5,083 nucleotides of DNA from Parvularculaceae bacterium UBA4496 (GTDB lineage: Bacteria; Pseudomonadota; Alphaproteobacteria; Caulobacterales; Parvularculaceae), in the NCBI GenBank assembly GCA_002388885.1, contig DGNI01000070.1, positions 32,343-37,425 of the forward strand. Reading direction: 5' to 3'. Position numbers and translations under genes: made by a program. The notes beneath the pieces were generated by a model. The model was not told the origin of the DNA. It searched no databases and saw nothing but the letters and a program-made list of their open reading frames with translations. Shown piece by piece: positions 1-4,975 of the stretch. Numbering within the stretch: the stretch's first letter is position 1; each line of letters opens with the position of its first letter.

Positions 1-777
1 GGCGACAATACGCCGCCTTTCGCCTGCCGCCGGCGAAATCCGAAAAAACCGTTCCGGCGAATTTGAAATGACGGCGACGCCAGAAAGCTGCAACAGCGCG
101 CCGAAAAATGCGTCGCTACGCGCCGCCAGCCGCCGGAATATGTCGAAAGCATCTAAGGTTTCAGAAGAAACCGCTGTGATCCGGTGAGAAATATTCGCCT
201 GATAATAATCGCCGTCGAGAATACTCTCGATAACTTCCGATACGGCGGCTTCATATCGTGACGGCGAAAAATTCGAGTTTACAGAATGAAACAAAAACGG
301 ATGTTCCGTTCTCATCTCCCTTTGTGTTCCTAACGCGCGCTCTAGTCGTGAACAGGCCGCCTTATCCCTTCCTGCAATATAGGCTCTCTTCTCGAGGCGA
401 GAAAACAGCGCCGATGCGTCATAAACGCCAAACGACACATCGGGAAAAGCGTACGGCGACGTCGGCAGTCTGTGTTTCGGCTCAACATGCCGCGCCGCTT
501 CATAACCGACAACGCCAAGCACGCCCGACATGAACGGAAACCTGAAATTCTCAGGCTCACGATGAATCCTGCGTTCTTGGAGAATTGAATCCAACGCATG
601 AAATGGGTTTCCAGATTCCGCGTTCGCTTCGATGACTGTCGCCGGAAACGCCGTGATGATGGACCATTCGGCGCCGGCGGATAAATCGCCGCCGTGGAGC
701 AGATGAGCATGCGCCTCGCCCGCCAGCGGCGCGAAGGCGTCAAACGGTTTTCGCCATTCGATTTCGGTCACATGCAT
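1..777 (-). CDS. pabB: Aminodeoxychorismate synthase component I (PabB), N-terminal part, cut by the left window edge
   Basis: Reading the minus strand from the ATG at 777 gives 259 codons without a stop, running off the window. Residues 84-100 (SGVLGVVGYEAARHVEP) match the conserved glycine-rich segment of the N-terminal domain of the TrpE/PabB family. Residues 175-197 (YEAAVSEV...GDYYQANIS) are the hallmark start of the chorismate-binding domain, and SNSPERF (238-244) is its SSPE-F motif. The catalytic C-terminal part, including the expected PIKGT motif, lies just outside. The GDYYQANIS wording fits PabB (typically YQVNL) better than anthranilate synthase TrpE (typically FQVVPS). PabB, with its glutaminase partner PabA, aminates chorismate to aminodeoxychorismate for p-aminobenzoate and folate synthesis in the cytoplasm. 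The start is supported by AGGAG at 785-789 (minus strand), 7 nt upstream. A fusion to a PabC lyase domain cannot be excluded. The family is secure; PabB over TrpE is likely. Confidence 0.83.
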   Translation of the reverse strand, partial: MHVTEIEWRKPFDAFAPLAGEAHAHLLHGGDLSAGAEWSIITAFPATVIEANAESGNPFHALDSILQERRIHREPENFRFPFMSGVLGVVGYEAARHVEPKHRLPTSPYAFPDVSFGVYDASALFSRLEKRAYIAGRDKAACSRLERALGTQREMRTEHPFLFHSVNSNFSPSRYEAAVSEVIESILDGDYYQANISHRITAVSSETLDAFDIFRRLAARSDAFFGALLQLSGVAVISNSPERFFRISPAAGERRRIVA

Positions 778-862
778 AACCGCTCTCCTAGCTGGCCGAT
801 TACCTTATGAAAAGCGGCGCTGGCCTAACGGCGCAAATCGCCCTATCGCGTTGGCTGTCTTT

Positions 863-869
863 GGGAGAA
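863..869 (+). promoter_or_regulatory. Ribosome binding site that decides the transporter start
   Basis: GGGAGAA lies at 863-869; its GGGAG core ends 8 nt before the ATG at 876. The upstream in-frame ATG at 807 has no purine-rich sequence before it, and starting there would add 23 polar residues ahead of the first membrane segment. The start at 876 is therefore preferred. Another in-frame ATG at 900 is possible but has a poorer site. Confidence 0.7.
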
Positions 870-875
870 CCAGCG

Positions 876-2009
876 ATGGCGCGCGGGGCCGGACAGGGCA
901 TGGCGAAAACCTTTTACAGCCTGGCGGTCGCCGTTCTCATCGGCTTTATCGCCTATATCGGCCGGGGCGTGATCATCCCGTTCGTGGTTGCCGGGTTCCT
1001 CTGCTTCCTGATTTTCACGCTGAAAGAAAATGTGCGGCGCATTCCGGTTGTCGGTCAGTATATGCCGGACTGGACCGGCTATCTGATTGCGTTCGTCTTG
1101 ATCGGTCTCGGGCTGATCCTGTTTGTGGAAATCATCCGATCAAATGTCGAATCTCTGCTCAATTCATGGCCGAGTTATGAGACACGATTGCGTACCCTTG
1201 CCAGCGACGCCATCGCCTATTTCAAGACCATCGACTTCCTGCCCGTCGAACTACTGAACAGCGTTCAACAGATACAGCAATCAGCGCTCGATATGATCCC
1301 GCGGCTCCTGTCGGAAGCGGCAAACAGTTTTCGCTCTCTTGCATCCAACTTCCTGACCTTTATAACGGTCATTCTGTATCTGGTTTTTATGCTGATCGAG
1401 CGCGGCCGAATCTTCAGAAAGATCAGCCTTCTTGGCGCCGACGAACATCAACGGCGCGTTATCAACGAAACAATTTCGGATATCGGCGTCATGGTGCGCC
1501 AGTACATTACTGTCAAAACCGCCTCAAACCTAGTCACCGCGGGCATCAGCTATGTGATCATGCTGATCATCGGCGTGCAGTTCGCCGGGTTCTGGGCGCT
1601 ACTGATCTTTGTCCTGAACTACATCCCGATTTTCGGCGCCGCTTCGGCGATTACGTTGCCGGTTCTGTTGTCGCTCGTGCAGCCGGACGGCGGCGGCGTC
1701 AAGATGGCGGTGATCGCTGCAGTCAGCCTGATCGGCGCAGAGCAGATCATGTCCAACGGCATCGAACCGCGCATTGTCGGACGATCGCTGAATTTAAGCC
1801 CTCTCATCATCCTGTTTACACTGGGTGTTTGGGGCTCGATCTGGGGTTTTGCGGGGCTGCTTTTGAGCGTGCCGATTACCGTGACCGTGATGATCGTCTT
1901 GTCGCAATTTGAATCGACGCGCGCCATTGCCATTATGATGTCTGACAATGGCGATATTGCCGAGATCAAGCACCCGGCGGCGCCAGCACTGCCAACTGCA
2001 GCATCGTAA
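876..2009 (+). CDS. AI-2E/PerM-family (UPF0118, former DUF20) multi-pass inner-membrane transporter
   Basis: This is a 377-residue membrane protein, close to the family's usual length of about 350. Hydrophobic segments lie near residues 13-28, 31-49, 68-87 and 158-174, with several more between about 223 and 345. Between segments three and four is a soluble amphipathic stretch (about 88-155), as is typical of the family. Two family signatures are clear: NYIPIFGAASAITLPVLLSL (248-267), and IEPRIVGRSLNLSPLI (296-311) followed by a WGSIWGFAGLLLSVPIT segment ending near 335. Family members have been linked to autoinducer-2 export (TqsA), sodium/proton exchange and general permease roles, so the substrate here cannot be assigned and quorum sensing should not be assumed. 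The C-terminal tail (about 346-377) is short, polar and Ala/Pro-rich. The gene diverges from pabB and converges on oxyR with 2 bp between the stop codons, leaving no room for a terminator of its own. Confidence is high in the family and low in the substrate. Confidence 0.9.
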   Translation: MARGAGQGMAKTFYSLAVAVLIGFIAYIGRGVIIPFVVAGFLCFLIFTLKENVRRIPVVGQYMPDWTGYLIAFVLIGLGLILFVEIIRSNVESLLNSWPSYETRLRTLASDAIAYFKTIDFLPVELLNSVQQIQQSALDMIPRLLSEAANSFRSLASNFLTFITVILYLVFMLIERGRIFRKISLLGADEHQRRVINETISDIGVMVRQYITVKTASNLVTAGISYVIMLIIGVQFAGFWALLIFVLNYIPIFGAASAITLPVLLSLVQPDGGGVKMAVIAAVSLIGAEQIMSNGIEPRIVGRSLNLSPLIILFTLGVWGSIWGFAGLLLSVPITVTVMIVLSQFESTRAIAIMMSDNGDIAEIKHPAAPALPTAAS

Positions 2010-2011
2010 CT

Positions 2012-2908
2012 TTACGAAAGCGCGGATTTGATTGTTTCTGCAAGGGCCAGCGCTTCTTCCCGGCGCCCCGAGCCGCGTCGCCAGGCGACGCCGATTTTTC
2101 TCGACGGAACGGGCTTGACGAACGGGATGACTTTGAGTCCCGCGCCCTTGCCGAGTCCCGCCTGCACCGCCATGTCCGGCAGCAGTGTAGCGCCAAGCCC
2201 GGACTTCGCCATTTCCGCCAGGGTAAACAGACTTGTCCCGCCGAAAGAGGCCGCCGCGTCGCGGTCGCGCAATTCGCACGCGTCGATTGCGTGCTCCCGC
2301 AAACAGTGGCCGTCTTCGAGCAACAAAAGCTCGCACCCTTTTATGTCTTCACGTTTAAGTGACTTTTTATCCGCAAGCGGATGATCGTTGGCGCAAGCGA
2401 ACCAGAACGGATCAACACCAATCTCAATCGAGTCAATGCCGGGCAAGTCATACGGAAATGCAAGGATAGCCGCATCGATCAGACCCGCGGCAAGCCGCTC
2501 CGCCAACGTCGCCGTCAAATCCTCGCGCAGATAAAGCTGGAGTTTTGGATACGCTTTCTTCAACGCTTTGGCGGCGCGCGGCAGCATGAACGGCGCAATG
2601 GTCGGGATCACTCCGAGTGTAAAGGATCCTTCGAGCGGATTGCGGCCGCTTGCCGCACACACCAGATCCTCGGCGCCCGCAAGCAGCGATGGCGCACGCG
2701 CTGCGACTTCCTCGCCGGCCGGCGTAAGAGCGAAAGCGCGGGTCGAGCGGTCCACAAGCTGCTGATCCATTAAGGCTTCCATTTCCTTAATGGCGGAAGA
2801 AAGCGTCGACTGCGAGACGAGGCAGTCCTCGGCCGCTTTGGAGAAAGACTCCCGGCGCACAAGCGCCATAAAAAACTGTAGCTGGCGTAGGGTGGGTAAG
2901 GGCGTCAT
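2012..2908 (-). CDS. oxyR: LysR-type hydrogen peroxide sensor and regulator OxyR
   Basis: This 298-residue protein has an N-terminal winged helix-turn-helix (about residues 4-63, containing SFSKAAEDCLVSQSTLSSAIKEME), a linker helix, and a periplasmic-binding-protein-like sensor domain from about residue 93. The redox centre is explicit: LEDGHCLREHAIDAC puts Cys202 and Cys211 nine residues apart, exactly as Cys199 and Cys208 of E. coli OxyR. His201, Arg204 and the GVIPTIAP threonine (Thr103) match residues around the E. coli peroxide pocket. Oxidation to a disulphide would switch it to an activator. It is transcribed divergently from ahpC, its classic target. Extra cysteines occur at 29, 84, 172 and 192. 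The start at 2908 is supported by the position of the helix-turn-helix and by AAGG 8 nt upstream, a modest ribosome site. An MK-stop mini-frame (ATG at 2913) overlaps this start. Function is highly confident. Confidence 0.95.
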   Translation of the reverse strand: MTPLPTLRQLQFFMALVRRESFSKAAEDCLVSQSTLSSAIKEMEALMDQQLVDRSTRAFALTPAGEEVAARAPSLLAGAEDLVCAASGRNPLEGSFTLGVIPTIAPFMLPRAAKALKKAYPKLQLYLREDLTATLAERLAAGLIDAAILAFPYDLPGIDSIEIGVDPFWFACANDHPLADKKSLKREDIKGCELLLLEDGHCLREHAIDACELRDRDAAASFGGTSLFTLAEMAKSGLGATLLPDMAVQAGLGKGAGLKVIPFVKPVPSRKIGVAWRRGSGRREEALALAETIKSALS

Positions 2909-2925
2909 TTCATTGGCCTTTTTTG

Positions 2926-2969
2926 ATCGATAAATTCGATTTATTCAAGAAATATAATCTATTTGATTA
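2926..2969. promoter_or_regulatory. Probable OxyR operator: nested dyads between oxyR and ahpC
   Basis: Several perfect 15-bp dyads lie in this AT-rich stretch. They are ATCGA-N5-TCGAT (2926-2940), ATAAAT-N3-ATTTAT (2930-2944), AAATA-N5-TATTT (2950-2964) and TAATC-N5-GATTA (2955-2969). The first two both satisfy the T-N11-A rule of LysR-type regulators. The second has the same size and symmetry as an E. coli OxyR half-operator (ATAG-N7-CTAT), with A/T replacing G/C. The centres of the second and third dyads are 20 bp apart, about two helical turns. The position between the divergent genes fits autoregulation of oxyR plus activation of ahpC. Binding is inferred; AT-rich DNA forms short dyads readily, so the exact contacts are uncertain. 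Confidence 0.6.
2930..2958 (+). promoter_or_regulatory. Candidate ahpC promoter with consensus -10 and no -35
   Basis: TATAAT at 2953-2958 is a perfect -10 hexamer. At a 17-bp spacing the -35 position (2930-2935) reads ATAAAT, far from TTGACA. A good -10 with a poor -35 is what an activator-dependent promoter looks like, and the presumed OxyR dyads cover the -35 position. Transcription would start near 2965, giving an ahpC leader of about 85 nt. The evidence is motif-based only. Confidence 0.5.
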
Positions 2970-2978
2970 ATTTTCCAA
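2951..2978 (-). promoter_or_regulatory. Candidate oxyR promoter overlapping the ahpC -10
   Basis: On the minus strand, TTGGAA (2973-2978; 4 of 6 match to -35) and TATATT (2951-2956; 5 of 6 match to -10) are separated by 16 bp. The -10 overlaps the ahpC -10 on the opposite strand, so the two promoters should compete. The predicted start near 2944 falls within the upstream dyads, so bound OxyR would block it. This is the usual negative autoregulation of LysR-type genes. Confidence 0.45.
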
Positions 2979-2997
2979 GAGCGTTATGTATGCCTCG

Positions 2998-3013
2998 CGC
3001 TTCAATTGAAGCG
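2998..3013. repeat. Perfect 16-bp palindrome in the presumed ahpC leader
   Basis: CGCTTCAATTGAAGCG is identical to its reverse complement over all 16 bases. It lies downstream of the predicted ahpC start site and 38 bp before the ahpC ATG. As DNA it could be an operator for a dimeric regulator, placed as a roadblock. As RNA it could fold into a 6-bp stem with an AATT loop. It is separated from the nested dyads and does not have their AT-only composition. No regulator can be named from the sequence. Confidence 0.55.
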
Positions 3014-3051
3014 GTAGAGTTTCACATATTCAAATTCAAAGGAGACAACGC

Positions 3052-3597
3052 ATGTTAGGCGTCGGCGACAAACTTCCCGATTTTTCCGTAGTGGGCGTCA
3101 AGCCGGGTTTTAATTCTCACGAAGAGAGCGGCGCGTCTGCGTTCGAAGACATCACGCAGGACAGTTTCTCCGGCAAATGGAAAGTCATTTATTTCTACCC
3201 AAAAGACTTCACATTTGTTTGCCCGACCGAGATCGCTGAATTTGGCCGTCTTGCAAAGGAATTCGAAGACCGGGACGCTGTTGTCATGGGCGGCAGTTCC
3301 GACAACGAATTCTGCAAGCTCGCCTGGCGCCGCGATCACCCTGACCTCGACAAGCACCCGGCATGGCAATTCGCCGACACCACCGGCTCGCTCATCGACG
3401 GTCTCGGTATTCGCGCGCCGGAGGGCGTCGCTCTGCGCGCCACATTCCTTGTGGACCCGCACAATGTCATTCAGCATGTGTCGGTGAATGGCCTGAATGT
3501 CGGCAGAAACCCGCAAGAAACTCTGCGTATTCTTGATGGCCTGCAGACGGACGAGCTTTGCCCGTGCAACCGTCCGGTTGGCGGCGATACGCTCTAA
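3052..3597 (+). CDS. ahpC: Alkyl hydroperoxide reductase AhpC, 2-Cys peroxiredoxin
   Basis: This 181-residue cytosolic thioredoxin-fold peroxidase reduces H2O2, organic hydroperoxides and, in characterised relatives, peroxynitrite. The active site is PKDFTFVCPTE (50-60), with peroxidatic Cys57, Thr54 and Pro50; Arg129 in the ALRATF segment completes the catalytic set. The C-terminal DELCPCN (167-173) supplies Cys170 and Cys172. This three-cysteine layout matches my recollection of Mycobacterium tuberculosis AhpC, where both C-terminal cysteines take part in resolution and AhpD is the reductant. An additional Cys88 lies in NEFCKLAW. The C-terminus stops eight residues after CPC-N, shorter than the mycobacterial protein. 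AAGGAG (3039-3044) sits 7 nt before the ATG. The gene is divergent from oxyR and is followed by ahpD, so induction by oxidised OxyR is very likely. No ahpF is present in the window. Confidence 0.95.
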   Translation: MLGVGDKLPDFSVVGVKPGFNSHEESGASAFEDITQDSFSGKWKVIYFYPKDFTFVCPTEIAEFGRLAKEFEDRDAVVMGGSSDNEFCKLAWRRDHPDLDKHPAWQFADTTGSLIDGLGIRAPEGVALRATFLVDPHNVIQHVSVNGLNVGRNPQETLRILDGLQTDELCPCNRPVGGDTL

Positions 3598-3613
3598 TAC
3601 CATGCGAAATTAT

Positions 3614-3652
3614 GGGCGCGCGCGGTACTCATAGCGCCGCCGCGCCCTTTTT
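3614..3652 (+). terminator. Intrinsic terminator or attenuator between ahpC and ahpD
   Basis: GGGCGCG (3614-3620) pairs with CGCGCCC (3641-3647). Past a single bulged C (3621), GCGG (3622-3625) pairs with CCGC (3637-3640). This gives an 11-bp, all-GC stem with an 11-nt loop, followed directly by five T (3648-3652). It starts 17 nt after the ahpC stop and ends 19 nt before the ahpD ribosome site. The form is that of a Rho-independent terminator; the short T-run suggests partial read-through. Confidence 0.72.
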
Positions 3653-3681
3653 GCATCCCGCAACATGAAAAGGAGATCATC

Positions 3682-4215
3682 ATGAGCATTGACGCGCTAC
3701 GCGACCAAATCCCCGATTACGCCAAAGACATCCGCCTTAACCTCGGTACGCTTGCATCGGAAACTACGCTTTCCGATCAGCAAAAATGGGGCGCGTTTCT
3801 ATCGTCCGCCCTCGCTTCCGGCAACGCTGCGGTTATCAAAGCAATTTCCGTGGAAGTCGAAGGCAAACTATCCTCCGAGGCAGTCACAGCAAGCAAAGCC
3901 GCCGCGGCGGTCATGGGCATGAACAATATTTATTACCGTGCGACGCATTTGATGTCGGAAAAGACATACGGCGCCTTGCCGGCGAAATTGCGCATGAACG
4001 TCATCGGCAATCCCGGCGTCGACAAAGTTGACTTCGAGCTTTGGTCGCTCGCCGTTTCTGCAGTCAATGGCTGCGGCATGTGTCTCGACGCACATGAAAA
4101 AGTCGTTCGCAAAGGCGGGCTGACCACCGAGCAGGTGCAAACAGCACTTCGCATCGCCGCTTCAGTGCATGCCGCCGCCGCCGTCATGACAGGTGAAGCA
4201 GCGCTTAAAAACTGA
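3682..4215 (+). CDS. ahpD: Alkyl hydroperoxidase AhpD, CxxC-containing reductant of AhpC
   Basis: This 177-residue protein aligns, from my recollection of that sequence, along its whole length with M. tuberculosis AhpD. Shared stretches include the opening ([12 protein letters not shown], 10-21), MGMNNIYYR (78-86), [10 protein letters not shown] (103-112) and [14 protein letters not shown] (118-131). It is an all-helical member of the AhpD/carboxymuconolactone decarboxylase-like fold. Catalytic Glu119, Cys131, Cys134 and His138 (E...[10 protein letters not shown]) are present. In mycobacteria, electrons pass from dihydrolipoamide on an E2 protein through this CxxC to AhpC, replacing AhpF. The residue matching mycobacterial His132 is Met133 here. 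AGGAG at 3671-3675 lies 6 nt before the ATG, so translation start is well supported. Its position behind ahpC, across a leaky terminator, suggests co-transcription at a lower level. Confidence is high. Confidence 0.94.
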   Translation: MSIDALRDQIPDYAKDIRLNLGTLASETTLSDQQKWGAFLSSALASGNAAVIKAISVEVEGKLSSEAVTASKAAAAVMGMNNIYYRATHLMSEKTYGALPAKLRMNVIGNPGVDKVDFELWSLAVSAVNGCGMCLDAHEKVVRKGGLTTEQVQTALRIAASVHAAAAVMTGEAALKN

Positions 4216-4263
4216 GTTTTGTCCAGCCTGCATTCTCTCTCCCCTATAGGCTGGCGAAAGCAG

Positions 4264-4290
4264 CGGGTCGGCGTTAAGCTGGCCCGTTAT
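4264..4290 (+). terminator. Weak terminator-like hairpin after ahpD
   Basis: CGGGTCGGC (4264-4272) pairs with GCTGGCCCG (4278-4286), giving nine base pairs including two G-U wobbles and a 5-nt loop, followed by TTATT. Because the wobble pairs become A-C mismatches in the opposite transcript, the structure is specific to plus-strand RNA. It may end the ahpCD transcript. Since it ends only 23 nt before the next start codon, it could equally be a leader structure of that gene. The T-run is poor. Confidence 0.4.
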
Positions 4291-4298
4291 TCGAATTC

Positions 4299-4304
4299 GG
4301 GAGG
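4299..4304 (+). promoter_or_regulatory. Ribosome binding site supporting a TTG start
   Basis: GGGAGG lies 5 nt before a TTG at 4310. Initiation there yields a protein that begins with a well-formed signal peptide. The nearby ATG at 4318 is in another frame, and the first in-frame ATG would be codon 52, after the signal sequence and both N-terminal cysteines. The non-ATG start is therefore well supported. Confidence 0.75.
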
Positions 4305-4309
4305 CTTCC

Positions 4310-4897
4310 TTGAGAAAATGCGTTTCAATCGCCGCTATCGCTACAGCGTTCGTTTCATATCCTGCTGTTGCTCAAACCATAAATCCTATCGACTATTGCC
4401 GCGAGAATGCTGCTGACAAGGACGCGCAGATCGCCTGCCTTGAAGCGGCTGTGACGGGCCTGATGAGCCGGGGCGGGGCACCTGACACTGAGGCCATGGC
4501 GGCAGCCGCAGCAGCGCCGAAGCAGTCGGGACAAGCGCCTCATGAAGAGGCCCCATCTGTCGCGGTTGCAGAAGCGCCTGAAACAACCGAGCCTGAAAAA
4601 CCTACCGGCCTCGGCGCCGAACAGGTCATGGCTCGTCAGACTAGCGAAGATGAAGATGATGACGACAAGGACGCCATTACAGTCGCTATCGCTGATTTTG
4701 CAAAAACGAATACCGGTCGGCTAGTTATCGTACTGCAAAACGGCCAAGTTTGGCGCCAGGTCGAGGGGGACACGCAAGACCTCAATCTTTCCCGGGGCCG
4801 AAAACTGACCGCGGAAGTCTGGAACTCCAGTTTGGGCGGATATAAGCTCCGCATTACAGAAGCGAAGCGAACGATCCGCGTCCGTCGCCTTCAATAG
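4310..4897 (+). CDS. Exported protein of unknown function with signal peptide, acidic linker and C-terminal domain
   Basis: I cannot name this 195-residue protein, although similar exported proteins seem familiar from alphaproteobacteria. Residues 1-21 form a Sec signal peptide (MRK, a hydrophobic core, then YPAVA) with likely cleavage before Gln22. A short segment (24-51) holds Cys30 and Cys43 in a predicted helical context (YCRENAADKDAQIACLEAAV); they could form a disulphide in the periplasm. Residues about 55-110 are low-complexity and rich in Ala, Pro and Glu. An acidic run, SEDEDDDDKD (112-121), precedes a C-terminal domain (about 123-195). That domain contains LVIVLQNGQVWRQVEGD (138-154) and a basic end, RTIRVRRLQ, and is probably a small beta-rich fold. 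The start codon is TTG. It lies 94 bp after ahpD on the same strand and before a strong terminator, so it could be read from the ahpCD promoter or from an unseen one. Export is confident; function is unknown. Confidence 0.82.
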   Translation: MRKCVSIAAIATAFVSYPAVAQTINPIDYCRENAADKDAQIACLEAAVTGLMSRGGAPDTEAMAAAAAAPKQSGQAPHEEAPSVAVAEAPETTEPEKPTGLGAEQVMARQTSEDEDDDDKDAITVAIADFAKTNTGRLVIVLQNGQVWRQVEGDTQDLNLSRGRKLTAEVWNSSLGGYKLRITEAKRTIRVRRLQ

Positions 4898-4922
4898 CCA
4901 GAACGAAATCAGCGTCATTAAT

Positions 4923-4958
4923 AAAAAAGCGGCGGAGAAAATCTCCGCCGCTTTCCTT
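4923..4958. terminator. Bidirectional intrinsic terminator between convergent genes
   Basis: A 13-bp perfect inverted repeat, AAAGCGGCGGAGA (4926-4938) and TCTCCGCCGCTTT (4942-4954), encloses an AAA loop. Read on the minus strand it ends in six T (complement of A4923-4928), an excellent terminator for the outer-membrane receptor gene ending at 4976. Read on the plus strand it ends in TTTCCTT and serves the exported-protein gene, whose stop is 28 nt upstream. Confidence 0.88.
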
Positions 4959-4975
4959 CGTAATGTTCGCTCAGA

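Noticed and set aside
258..533. A 91-codon plus-strand open frame
   Set aside because: It is antisense to pabB and of low-quality composition, with no ribosome site or recognisable motif.
342..743. A 133-codon minus-strand open frame starting at 743
   Set aside because: It overlaps pabB in another frame on the same strand and is Arg-rich with no family features, whereas the frame from 777 shows clear chorismate-binding motifs.
807..875. Longer N-terminus of the AI-2E-family protein starting at 807
   Set aside because: There is no ribosome site before 807, the added 23 residues are not family-like, and a good site precedes the ATG at 876.
876..2009. A quorum-sensing role for the AI-2E-family protein
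   Set aside because: The family name comes from one E. coli member. No luxS or other signalling gene is visible and substrates vary across the family.
3006..3030. TTGAAG / CATATT as a second ahpC promoter
   Set aside because: The spacing is only 13 bp and the -10 match is weak, while the perfect TATAAT at 2953 fits better.
3055..3603. A 182-codon open frame antisense to the whole of ahpC
   Set aside because: It mirrors ahpC, whose motifs are unmistakable. It has no recognisable domain and no convincing ribosome site. It is a by-product of codon bias in GC-rich coding DNA.
4223..4254. Inverted repeat CCAGCC...GGCTGG after ahpD as a terminator
   Set aside because: The stem is only 6 bp with a 20-nt loop and there is no T-run. 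The hairpin at 4264-4286 is more stable and better placed.
4219..4416. A 65-codon plus-strand open frame after ahpD
   Set aside because: It has no ribosome site and its product lacks any feature. It overlaps the signal peptide region of the TTG-started gene, which has a better start and product.
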